Made by a program: the position numbers and the translations under genes
Origin: Sperchopsis tessellata
Lineage: Eukaryota; Arthropoda; Insecta; Coleoptera; Hydrophilidae
Assembly: GCA_033557685.1 (NCBI GenBank)
Contig: JAWQRN010000274.1
Span: forward strand, 1 to 32,405
DNA: 32,405 bases
Direction: 5' to 3'
In this document: piece after piece, positions 1 to 10,027 of the stretch
Position numbering within the stretch: position 1 is the first letter of the stretch
Layout: every line of letters starts with the position of its first letter
Notes under the pieces: generated by a model
Told to the model about the DNA's origin: nothing
What the model saw: the letters and a program-made list of their open reading frames with translations, nothing else
Databases searched by the model: none

Positions 1-1
1 T

Positions 2-700
2 ATATATATATACCCGGTGATATTGTGCTACAGGTGCCTAAGATTTGGTCATACCCAAAGTCAGTGTTGAGGAAAAGAGAGAAACTGTGGTCAGGAAACT
101 TTGGAAATACATAATAATGATAATTGTAAGGAAGAGCTCACCTGTGTCCACTGTGGGGGTATTTACAAATCCACAGATCGTAAATGCCGAGAATATGATC
201 GACAAAAGAAGATTAAAGATGTCATGGCTTTCGAAAATTTGTCCTTCTCGGAGGCAATTTCGAAGGTCTCTCTTAGTTCTTCCTATTTTATTTCGTCGGA
301 ACGAAACAGGGAATTTACCTCTCTGTAGAAATAGACAACCCGTCCGGGCTCTTACATTTTATCGGTTGAGGATTTCTATCTTCAACCGATACATTACGCC
401 GACAGATAGACTAGTGCTGCATATAATATTATAACTAAGAGAAGAAGAGAAGATGCAAACGAAAAACAACAGTTAAGTCCCAAATCATACGATAAATATT
501 TCAACCATAGATATCATTCATTTTTTCTACAGTGAAATTTATTAATATCATTTGAGAAACTCTAATAACAAAAACATTTGGCAAAGCTTCCTACGGGATT
601 TTTTATGATAACTTTAATAAATATAAGACTGATAATTCTAATAACAAATCTAGACCCAGAGACCCCCCTCCGGAATACTTGGTCACAAATATATCTTGAT
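2..700 (+). pseudogene. ORF1 (gag-like zinc-knuckle protein) of the I-like element, broken
   Basis: The frame starting at position 26 reads a perfect CX2CX4HX4C knuckle (CYRCLRFGHTQSQC, 26-67), followed at once by a TGA stop (68-70). The same frame continues through a second, degenerate knuckle (CGQETLEIHNNDNC) and a third (CVHCGGIYKSTDRKC), then a basic stretch (YDRQKKIKDVMAFEN) typical of insect LINE ORF1 proteins, and stops at 326-328. In the third knuckle the metal-binding His is Tyr (codon TAC, one transition from CAC). Further ORF1-like sequence (RRREDANEKQQLSPKS, near 440-480) continues in another frame, so a frameshift separates the two parts. The ORF1 protein normally coats element RNA as a nucleic-acid chaperone; this copy cannot make it. 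Confidence 0.75.
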
Positions 701-844
701 TAATAAATTTTGTATAAAATAGTTAATGGTTCTGGTTCTATTCATCAAATTTTTCTAGGTTGTAATTTTTGTTTTTGTAATCTTTTAATGTTTGTTGAAC
801 TGAATTTTCTTATGTATAAAAGATATATTTTTTATGTGGCCTGA

Positions 845-3800
845 ATGGGATTGTACAGGATAGTGCAGTTGAACTGTAGAGGAATCAGAAATAAAAGATT
901 CTAACTTATTAATACTATAAAGTCAACAAACGCCGATATCGTTTGTTTGTGTGGAACCTTTTTGAAATCCAATCATTGTTTTAATATAAGTAATTACCGT
1001 GTATTTAGGAAGGGCCGCTCGGATGGATACGGAGGAGTTTGTATTTTAATCAGAAAGAGTATAGTTTACCAACCAGTTAATATAAATTTTAATCAACCAG
1101 AGGATATTCAGATTATGGGCATAAAATTAAAATAATTCCATCTTTACTACCTCTATAATCCGATCCAGGCTACATATTCTAATTTGCGGAGCAGAATATT
1201 TTCAAAGGTAAACGGTCCTTATGTCATTGCGGGCGACTTCAATGCTAACCATCCCGTTTGGGGTGGCTCTGCGTCTAATGCTAATGGTGTGGCACTCTAT
1301 GATTCCATGTTAAATTAGGACCGATGGTCATAAATGACGTAAAAGCGTAATCGACCTTTTAATCATTTTTCATCATTAGTGAATGATGTTACGTTTAACA
1401 CCTTGGATGACGTTTCATCCAGTGATCACTTTCTTACCATGATTAAATTTCTTAAATATCCCGAGAGAACGTTGGGAGATGTGGGATATGTTGGAAGAAG
1501 AATTTTTCGTAGGGCTGATTGGGATCTGTTTTCTTCTAAGATGGAATTCTCACCCTCCAATAGTCCCCCTGTTGAATATCAACCGTTTGCGGAATTAATG
1601 CGTGAAGCAGGAACTATCCATACCCAGATCTTACCCCCGTACTGTTGTTAGACCTCTCATGCTGTAGCGGAATGAGGAATGCAGGGTTCCTGTTGCCGAA
1701 AGAAGAGAGGCCATTAGAAATTATAAAAGAGATCCATCCATAGAGACCTTTGTGGACGTTAAGAGAGAGCAGGCGCGCTCCAGGTTGATTCAGCTTAGGA
1801 GTAAGAGGCAGGGTTTTTCGGACTTCTGTTCTGGTCTTAACAGAGGGATTCCAATTTCCATGGTTTGGAATAAGATAAAAGCTTTTAGGGTTGGTACCCC
1901 CATCAGAATACATGATCCTCCCGCCATGGTAGGGGAAATCTATCTTGAATAACTGGATAATCTAGCTCCTCCTTATGTAACCCCCAGTGTAACGTTGATA
2001 AATGCGGGACCTAATTTGGAATTACAAGAAATATCTTTGTCCGAGTTGAAATGCTGTCTGTAATGCCGTAGGTATACGGCCCCGGATATTGACGAGGTTT
2101 CATATTCTATGATCTGGGCTGTTCCGGAGTTGGGTTTAAAATTTTTAATATCTATTTTCAATGGGGTGATGGACGGGTTTCCTTTGAGGAAAACTGACAG
2201 GGATCCAAATTCTGTGAAGGGCTATGGGCCTATTGCACTGTCGTCTTGCAGTGGTTTGTGGAGAGTCGTGATTTGATTGGTGAACAGCAGTTTCGTTTTA
2301 GAAAAGGGAAGGGTGTACACGATAATCTGGTCATTTTAACATCTGACATTATAAATTAATTTCATAGAAGGTAGTGCGTGATGGCTGTTTTCTTGGACTT
2401 GGAGTAAGCCTATGATTTGGTGGACCCTGTCACGCTTAACAAGGAAATGATTAAAATGGGGATCCCTTATAAAATTATACGTTATGTAAAAAAGTTGTCA
2501 ACCTGTAGACTGATCTATTTCAAAAATCCGTCTGATGGTCATGTGATTGACCCTCAAATGACTAGTCCAGGCATTCCCCAGGGCTCGGTCCTTAGCCCAA
2601 TAATATTAAACCTGTATGTGGAGGATTTGAAGACTCAATTGGAGGAAGGAGTGGAATTGCTTCAATATGCGGACGATGCCGTTTTATATGCGAGTGGAGA
2701 TAATCCTGATATGTTGATAGACAGAATCAATGCCTCCTTGACCATCATTGGTATGGGGCTTGAGAGTAAGCATTTAAGAATGTCAACTACTAGAAGTTCA
2801 GGTCTTCTTTTTAGTAAGGGTCACCGGCTTCATGCCAATGCGAACGTTTTGTTCATTGAAGAAGTAATACCATGGAGAGACGAAGTTAGATACATTGGTT
2901 TGATTCTTGATCGAGCTTTGAGTTGGAGAACGCAGATTGCATATCTTCTTAACAAAAAAACAGAGGCATCAACATCATTAGATCACTTGCTGGAATAAAA
3001 TCTTACTAATGTTGTATAACGCTCTGATAAAATCACATTTTGACTATTCAGCTTTCTGTTTACCTTCTATTACTAAAAAACTGCGTAGTGTGTTTGACAG
3101 GGTTCATTATGCCTCTCTGCGTGCTATGATGGGTTACCTGAAATCCACCCCTATAATTGCTATGCTGTCTGACTGTGGGTAAATGCCTTTAAAGTTTTGA
3201 AGAATGATATTGCCAGAAAAATTTGTTCTTAGGTGTATGAGTTTAAAAAACAATCCTACTATCAGTAAGATACAGGAGTCATGTCAACTGTTTGCACGTA
3301 AGAAAAGAGGCGTCCCAATTCTAGTTAAAATTTATGAAATGATCCTCGAAAAGGGTCTCTTCTCCTAATATTCGGATATTCGGATAGCTTGAAAATGTTG
3401 GATTTTGATAATTTCTGCGAACTAAATCTGAATACCAACAGGGAGATTAACACCAAAATTATGAGACGGTAGTTTCTGACGAAGATTGACTCGGAAAAAA
3501 TAAAGACCCAAATTTAGTGGGTATAGGTATTGTAGACCAAAATACTAATAGAGAGTTTGTGGGAGGGTTGCCCCCAGATTTTTCTATATGCTCAGCCGAA
3601 TTGATGGCTGTTCATCACACTTTACAAATAATTAGAGATGAAGCAGTTAAAAGGACGGTGTTTGAAAAGATTAAGAAAAGAGAAGTCTTTGCCCGTAATG
3701 ATTACATTACTTTAAAGATCAGATCTGTGTTACGGGAGCTCAATGTCCGGGAGGATGGATCTCTATTGGCTTAGGTATCTGGTAACGAAAGAGCAGATAA

Positions 3801-4241
3801 ATCGGCCCGTGAGGGCTGCAAGGTTGATAGGATATTAACCTTCTTGCTGGAATGATGATGTTGAAGGGTGAACTATGCTATAAATTGAGGGCGATGGTAT
3901 ATGAAAGTCGAGCAGTCCCCCAGGAAGACATTGTGGAGCAAAAAGCTCCCACATATGCCACGTAAATTACATGTATTGATGAGTAGGATCAGAACCGGCC
4001 ACGCTGTAACACCTGACTATTTTTACAAAATCAAAAAAAGGGAATCCCCATACTGTGTGTGTATACCGCTGACATTGAACACCTGAAACTTTCATGTTGT
4101 CGAAGGACTAACTTAAATGATAATTTTTATTCGGAATTACACAATAAAAATATATCTTTTCCTCTTAACTTGAATACTGTTAGAGGGGATATTTTTGCAA
4201 CCATGGTTAAGTTATTGGATGGATTGGAATGTACCTGTTGA
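845..4241 (+). pseudogene. ORF2 (endonuclease-reverse transcriptase-RNase H) of the I-like element, broken
   Basis: ATG at 845 opens MGLYRIVQLNCRGIRNKR, the usual start of an apurinic-type endonuclease. GDFNANHPVWG (about 1228-1260) and SSDHF (about 1419-1433) are conserved endonuclease motifs, but the catalytic Glu of the ET motif is Gly (CGTFLKSN, near 947-970). Reverse transcriptase motifs follow: FRFRKGKGVHDNL, FLDLE-stop-AYDLVDP (a Lys codon became TAG near 2404), GIPQGSVLSP and YADD (near 2670). RNase H is recognised from GIGIVDQNT, SAELMAVHHTL and GNERADKSAREG. The segment near 3980-4060 (SRIRTGHAVTPDYFYKI) is the usual C-terminal extension of I-like proteins, and the ORF ends LLDGLECTC at 4241. 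Several frameshifts and stops make it inactive. The family placement is inference; the domains are read directly. Confidence 0.85.
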
Positions 4242-4310
4242 TGTGATTACTGACGGTATTGGAATGAACCCATCGTGTAGTAGACATTTCCAAATGATTC
4301 CTCTCTTTTG

Positions 4311-5562
4311 TGTTTAAACCCAACTCTACTTCACCCTTTGAGGCTTAATTCAGACCTGTTAAGGACCCAGACTATCTTTAAGCACCACCACATAAAGAGG
4401 AGGATAAAGGAAGAGTAAATTAACATAACCGGATACTGCATGGGCGACGACAGTCGTGAGCTCAATAAAAAACCAACGCAGAACCATTTTATAGGCAACC
4501 TAAATGAAAGATTTGTATAAACTGTTGCATACAATTTCTAATTTATGTTTCCTTCCATCTCTTTAGTTTCGTTGGTAAGAACATTTGTAACTGTAATAGT
4601 TTGGTAGATATAAGTTCCTTAAATTTGACATTAATCTTGAGGCATAAATGAAGCTGTCAGTTATTAACTTACATGTGAAGCTGACAATTGATAATTTACA
4701 CTAACAGGCACAAGTCTTTCTACCCCTTAGATAACTATCCTTTATGGATGGCCAGATTTTCAGATTTTTTATACACATTTCTATCTTTGCATGCTTCTGT
4801 TAGCTTCATAAATAATGCGGTTATTATAAAGTTCATTTTCCCTTCTATGTTTGTAACAATTGGCTCAGTTGCCGTTTTATAGATTGTATATTCTTACCAT
4901 TGAATCTCACCTTTCTACTGTTTCCTTTGTATTTATGCATTTGCTTATCAAACATACAAAGTCATTCACTTGGTTAAATTACATCAAAACACAATCTGAG
5001 GCTACTGGAGTATTTCCAAAAATATTTTATTATTTTACAGTTAGTCATTTCAATCTTTTCATTTATTCTTTCAATCTTAACGGGTTATCATGTAGACCGC
5101 AGTAGCACCATCACGTAGCTTCACTTTTATTATAGTTACCATCCATACTCCTATTGGTAGTTTTGTACTGATTTTTGTTGAACAGTACTCCCTTTTTAAA
5201 ACTGTACTCCAAATATACTCGTTGGGGGAGTTTTGTACTTCTTTTTAAAACGTAGGAACTTACAAAAATAATGAAACCTGGACCATAACAAAATTTTAGG
5301 GTAATAAATAATGTCCTGTTTTTTTTGGATTATACATTAACAATATTCTTGTTTCACTAAAAATATCATCTTAATGTATTTAACCGTTAAATTGGTAACA
5401 GTATACAACTTTGACATACCTTATTCTTTATTCAATTTCTTCACTCCTCATCACAGTCATCACAGGACCATCATAAATTACTTTTAACTTGTATATACAG
5501 CCTTGTTTAAGAAGAGTACTGGAATTTTTTGGAAAGTAATTTAATATGTTTTTATATATTAG
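4311..5562. other. AT-rich intergenic DNA without a supported gene
   Basis: Short open frames on both strands are low-complexity and show no domain I recognise. On the minus strand near 4950-5000 the reading FNQVNDFVCLISK resembles the motif after the palm of RTE-type reverse transcriptases, so an old LINE scrap is possible but weak. At 5155-5260 a GTACTCC/TTTTTAAAAC word recurs three times. I see no RNA gene or promoter. Confidence 0.4.
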
Positions 5563-5800
5563 AGATTGTATTAAAACAAAAAATATATGAAGACGAAACT
5601 AACCAGATATATGTTTTCTAGTGTGTTATCTATTTTTACAGGTTATTATGGGCATAAAGTTGTTTGCCAAATTGTAGCCTAGCAAACAAGAAGTCTTCTT
5701 CTGCAGTAGGAACTAATGAAGCTATGTCGGCAGAGAAACTCTTATCACCGTACTCAAGAATCCGTACCCTCTTCTCAACATTGTCGTGATTATTTTTAAT
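5563..5800 (-). pseudogene. Degraded duplicate of the nesprin KASH exon
   Basis: Read on the minus strand, this stretch matches the real terminal exon (9796-10007) and about 60 nt of its 3' flank (down to about 9735). Recognisable residues are LRRGYGFLSTVIRVSLP, ASLVPTAEED and NLANNFMPI, all KASH hallmarks. The copy lacks about 28 nt that encode most of the membrane segment, has a further 2-nt deletion, reads into TAG after VSLPT, and has lost the terminal PPPX and the genuine stop region. Similarity stops inside the exon, before its splice acceptor, so there is no acceptor to splice to. It lies in direct orientation about 4.1 kb downstream of the functional exon. It is best read as a local partial duplication that decayed. 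I do not think it is an alternative KASH exon. Confidence 0.85.
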
Positions 5801-5882
5801 ATAATAATATAACTAAAAATACCGAATTTTATGTTAGAAGTTATTTAAAGATCTTTTAAAGTATTATATTACTTATTGCATT

Positions 5883-7480
5883 TCATCATCATCAATTAGT
5901 CATTTTCTGTCCACTGCACATAGGCCTCCTAAAGTTTCCTCCATTTTGATTGGTCTTTGCCGTTTCGATCCAGATAATTGAGATTCTTTTAAGATCGTCT
6001 GTCCATCGAGTTGGTGGTCTTCCTTGGTTGCGTTTATCAGCCCTTGGGCGCCACTCGATTATCTTCTTCGTCCAACTTCTGTCCCTCAGTCTTGCAATGT
6101 GACCTGCCCATTTCCACTTCAGCTTTGTGATGCGTTCTATAATGTCCCCCACACCCGTTCATCTACGTATTTCCTCATTCTTGATCTTGTCTCTCAGCGT
6201 CACATTAAGCATAGATCTTCCTATTTTTCGTTATGTGACTTTAAGTTTTCTTACGGATTTCTTGGTGAGTGTTAGCATTTCTGCACCATACGTTAGGACT
6301 GGGACATGTTCTGTAGTTTTCCGTATGCTGCCCAGCCCTGGCTCATTCTTTTGAACTCCTCACACGTTTGATTGTCCCTAGTGATTTTTATTTGGTGTCC
6401 CAGATAGGTGTATATCGACTATTTCAATTTTCATGTTTTCTACATCTAAGGGCTGGCTGGGTACTAGGTTTGTCATCATCTTGGTCTTGTTAGGGTTGAT
6501 TTTTAGACCAACTTTTTAGGTGGCCACCTTCAACTCTCCCAGCATTTCTCCAGCCTCCGCCAGGTTATCCGCTCTTAAAATTATATCATCTGCAAAACGG
6601 AGATGATTCAGCTTTTCTCCGTCAACAGTAATCTCCCTTCTCTCCCATTTCAACTTTTTGAATGCGTGTTCCATGACTGTAATAAACAGTTTTGGAGATA
6701 GGCTGTCCCCTTGTTTGATTTCTCTCTTGATTTTTATTTTGTCGGAGGTTGTGTGGATATTTATTGCTGTTGTCGCACTTTTATATATGTGGTGGATTAT
6801 GTTGGCATATCGGAGGTCTATTCTGCATTCGCTTAGTGCTCGCATAATGGGAACCTTTTCAATGGTATCGAACGCCTTCTGAAAGTCGACAAATACCAGG
6901 ACTAGGGATCTATTGTACTCGATTGTTTTTTCGCTAAGTGTTTTGATGCATTGGACATGGTCATTTGTTCCTTAGCCCGAGCGAAATCCTGTCTGCACTC
7001 TTGTTTGGTAGAAATTCAATTTATTTTCTAGTCTGATGGTTATTATTCGGGTGAATGCTTTGTATATATGGTTCAGAAGGCTGATGGGTCCGTAGTTCTT
7101 CAGTTCCTTAGTATCTCCTTTCTAATGGAGGAGTATCATTATGGAATTCTGCCAGCTGGTAGAGATGATTTGATCTTGTAGGCATAGGGTAAACAATTTT
7201 GCCATCGTGGTAACTAGGGTAGACCCTCTGCGTTTTAGAGCTTCTGCGAAAATTCTATCTTCCCCTGGGGCTTTAATGTATTTAATTTTCTTTAGTGTGT
7301 TGTAGATCTCATCCTCCTTGATGTCAGGGATATCCTAAGATGCCCTGTTCTCAACCTCCAAAATGTCGTTCCTGCCAAACGGGAGTTGGTTTTCCACTAT
7401 ATGCAGTATTTCTTCTCTATTTGATGTTGTCTTACCAACTTTAGTACTTGTTTTCTGCCATTTGTCAGATTTTTTCTCAT
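5883..7480 (-). mobile_element. 5'-truncated RTE-like non-LTR retrotransposon
   Basis: On the minus strand a decayed endonuclease-reverse transcriptase reads from about 7450 to 5892. In order: a linker with NREEILHIVENQLPFG; KAPGEDRI; NYGPISLLNHIYKAF; QTGFRSG-stop-GTNDHVQ; LVFVDFQKAFDTIEK; IKQGDSLSPKLF; LRFADDIIL (near 6590); NPNKTKMM; YGAEMLTL; then KWKWAGHIARLRDRSW and EWRPRADKRNQGRPPTRW near the C-terminus. The WAGHxAR...GRPxTRW tail is typical of insect RTE-like LINEs. The endonuclease is absent, as expected from 5' truncation. The 3' end has a short TGA-type repeat (plus strand tcatcatcatca, 5883-5894) right after the stop, like RTE microsatellite tails. Several stops and a frameshift near 7120 make it inactive. 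Confidence 0.85.
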
Positions 7481-9015
7481 TACCTTCATGCTCTCTTATT
7501 TTGTTCGATGGTTTGCTTTATTTGTTCACTTTTATACCATTTATTGCATTTACTTAGCAAAAATTCTGCTTCATGCAATAATATAATGCATTGACACAAA
7601 TTATATTAAAACGTTTGTTAAAATGACCCATCAATGCACTTGCTGCGTATTAACTATACATAATGAACCCAATATTTTTACCAGAACGTCTTTTATCTAA
7701 AATGCGTTTCCACTTGTTTTATTTACCATCTACTGGGACAATGCGTTTGTTTTAACTAGTCATTAAGTAACAATTGCTGGGAATGTATGTGTCATTCTAT
7801 TAAAATATTGTTCCTTTTGGTTATATTACAGAGATAAAAAATGTGTTTGGTGACAAATGAATCCAGTGTTGTTATTAAAATATATTCATTAACTTCAAAT
7901 TTTAGAACAAATCATGGATTATAATAATAATAATTACTTTTCCTTGGGTAAATACTTTTCTTGAATCCTTGGAAATTGCAAACATATATTGAAGGTTTTT
8001 AGGTAATTTCTGTTTGAGGATAGATATTCATATTTACACGTCTATCATGACTGATAATATTATAAATACAGTTCTAAATAGGCAACAGTTAAAATTTTTT
8101 AAATATAGATTTTCTCAAGAACATAAATTTTTTTTTCTAATATGATTGTGTTAAATATAGAACGAAAACTCCAAAGACCTTACAAGAGAACATTATGACT
8201 AAATTACCTTAATGTAACAGAATTACATCTTTTGTTTTTTTTTATTCAGTTTATTTTTTATGAAAATTTATTATATTGTATAAAGAAACAAATATTAAGT
8301 TTTTTGTGATGCAATACTATTTTATTCCAAAATAATACTCATAATTCCTGATTACATGTCATTTACAGCATTTTTTTACAAACAAAACACTATAGTACTT
8401 GAAATATTCTAAATCATTGAAAAGTAAAGTGGCAAAGCTATACGATGTTTCAGTTTATCAATTTTAATTGCAGTTTTCTCAAAACTAGGAATAATGGGGA
8501 TATTGTATTTTTCGTATGTAAGGTTGCCTAGAATTATACACTTACCTTAACAGCTCAAAAATTTCCAACCTTAGGAGTGCAGTAGGTATTTAAAATAATA
8601 AAATAGATGATAACGAGAACAATTCTCTACTATTTTAGACTGTCACAGTTCTTATGATTGGTTTATTTAGGGGTTTGTGATTTTATAAAAATAATAAAAC
8701 AGCAGTTTATTATAAATGAAAACAGCATTTATTTTGACGTAATAATAATATGCCAAATAAAGTACTTAAATAGTAATATTGCAAAAACAATCCTAATTTT
8801 TGTTATACATACTCTATATAAATGTGTAATTCAAGCATTTTTAAAATCTGAAGCAAGAATGGAATATTAATAAAATCTCTATAATGTTAAAAAAATGTAG
8901 CACCGTGACCAGATGAAATAAAATATGCAAAAAAAGCAACAAATCAATACAAAAATTTAAGGCATTCTTGTATAACTACCTTGATTGTTTAAACGAAAAA
9001 TAAATTGGGAGAATA
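7481..9015. other. AT-rich intergenic DNA, nothing recognised
   Basis: No coding similarity, RNA gene or transposon terminus could be supported. There is a short ATA/TAA run at 7919-7934. Open frames such as 8658-8870 are AT-driven and lack recognisable motifs. The nesprin transcript probably ends near the right edge of this stretch. Confidence 0.4.
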
Positions 9016-9021
9016 TTTATT
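9016..9021 (-). terminator. Candidate poly(A) signal AATAAA for the nesprin transcript
   Basis: An AATAAA hexamer on the minus strand (plus strand tttatt) lies about 775 nt beyond the nesprin stop codon, in AT-rich DNA with no intervening gene. The region 9022-9795 would then be the 3' UTR. AATAAA-like words are common in such DNA, so only transcript data could settle which site is used. Confidence 0.3.
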
Positions 9022-9795
9022 TTAAGTACAAAACCAGATTGACTACATCATTTTTGGAGAGGAAAATGACACAATCAATCTAAAATAGCAATCGGTATGT
9101 GGAGAGTCATACCGGATGCCCTAATAACAAAATCAATAATCAAGGTAGTATCACATCACAGTAAGAAAATTAATCGGGAAAATTTCAAAGTGTTCCACTC
9201 CTTTAAAATCACCCGAAAAATTTTCGCACAACCATCGACATTTAAAAACAACAATATAAAATATATATCAAATTTACGCTTGTGCGTTGTACCCCAATAT
9301 ACAGATAAGTGAAATATTATACATTTCGAGATATACAAAAACTTAAGTCTATATTTATATATGAAATAACGTTAGTAGTTTTTTTCATTTTATGGTCGAT
9401 CTGCTCTACTCGGCATGTAAGAATATTAAAAACCAGTTGCCATCCTTTTTTTAATGAAAAATAAGTCGTCACATGTTTAATATATAAAATAATATCAAAT
9501 CGGTAGAAAATATATGTATTCAAAGGAACCTATATTTAAGTAACACTGTTTTACATATAGAAAACAACATAAAATAATTTAAATGACAAATACGATTTCT
9601 ACGCACCAAAATAGGTTATGGTGAATACGTTGGTTTTTATATGGTGCATTGAAAGTCATATTATTGAATTTAACGCAAGACAAGCATGTACAAAAAAGGA
9701 AATACTAATGGAATGGACAGTATCAAAAATTATATATGAAGACCAAATAACCAGATACATATTCTAGTGTTATCTATTTTTTTTTAAATTGGCAA

Positions 9796-10027
9796 TTAGA
9801 CGGGCGGAGGTCCGTCTGGATATCTTAATATGGGCGTAAAACTGTTTGCCAAATTGTTGACTAGCGAACAAGAATAGTCTTCTTCTGTAGCAGGAACTAA
9901 TGAAGCTACGCCGAGCATCAGCAACATAAGTGCTTGTATGGGCAGAGACGCTCTTAGCACTCTACCCAAGAATCGGTACCCTCTTCTCAACACTGTTGTG
10001 TTTATTTCTAGGTCATCTGAAGCAGCA
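9796..10027 (-). CDS. Msp300: Nesprin exon G: KASH domain and stop
   Basis: After acceptor atgtttattctttcag the exon reads AASDDLEINTTVLRRGYRF, then a basic juxtamembrane stretch (GRVLRAS), one membrane segment (LPIQALMLLMLGVASLVP), and the lumenal KASH tail with EEDYSC, SFTPILRYPDG and the terminal PPPV before TAA. KASH tails insert their last residues into a groove of the SUN domain. The Cys of EEDYSC lies 23 residues before the last residue, the position at which vertebrate KASH peptides form a disulfide with SUN proteins. The end differs from the PPPL and PPPT of human SYNE1 and SYNE2. A truncated copy of this exon lies at 5563-5800. Confidence 0.95.

Larger units (their letters stand above)
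1..4310 (+). mobile_element. Decayed I-like non-LTR retrotransposon (left end cut by the window)
   Basis: A nearly full-length but inactive LINE lies on the plus strand. In order it shows an ORF1 with gag-type zinc knuckles (26-328), an apurinic-type endonuclease (845-1430), a reverse transcriptase (about 2150-3000), an RNase H domain (about 3500-3830) and a C-terminal segment with a RTGHA motif (about 3900-4241). Endonuclease + RT + RNase H after a zinc-knuckle ORF1 is the architecture of the I group of LINEs, so I place it there by inference. Many in-frame stops and frameshifts break both ORFs. The 5' end lies left of the window. The 3' end is not defined: I see no clear poly(A) or simple-repeat tail, and 4310 is only an estimate after the last coding similarity. 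Confidence 0.85.

Noticed and set aside
4331..4534. Minus-strand hydrophobic 67-residue frame
   Set aside because: It lies in the decayed 3' region of the I-like element and shows no family motif; its hydrophobic content follows from T-rich sequence.
5563..5800. A functional alternative KASH exon
   Set aside because: The frame breaks after VSLPT, most of the membrane segment is deleted, no acceptor remains, and the SUN-binding PPPX end is lost.
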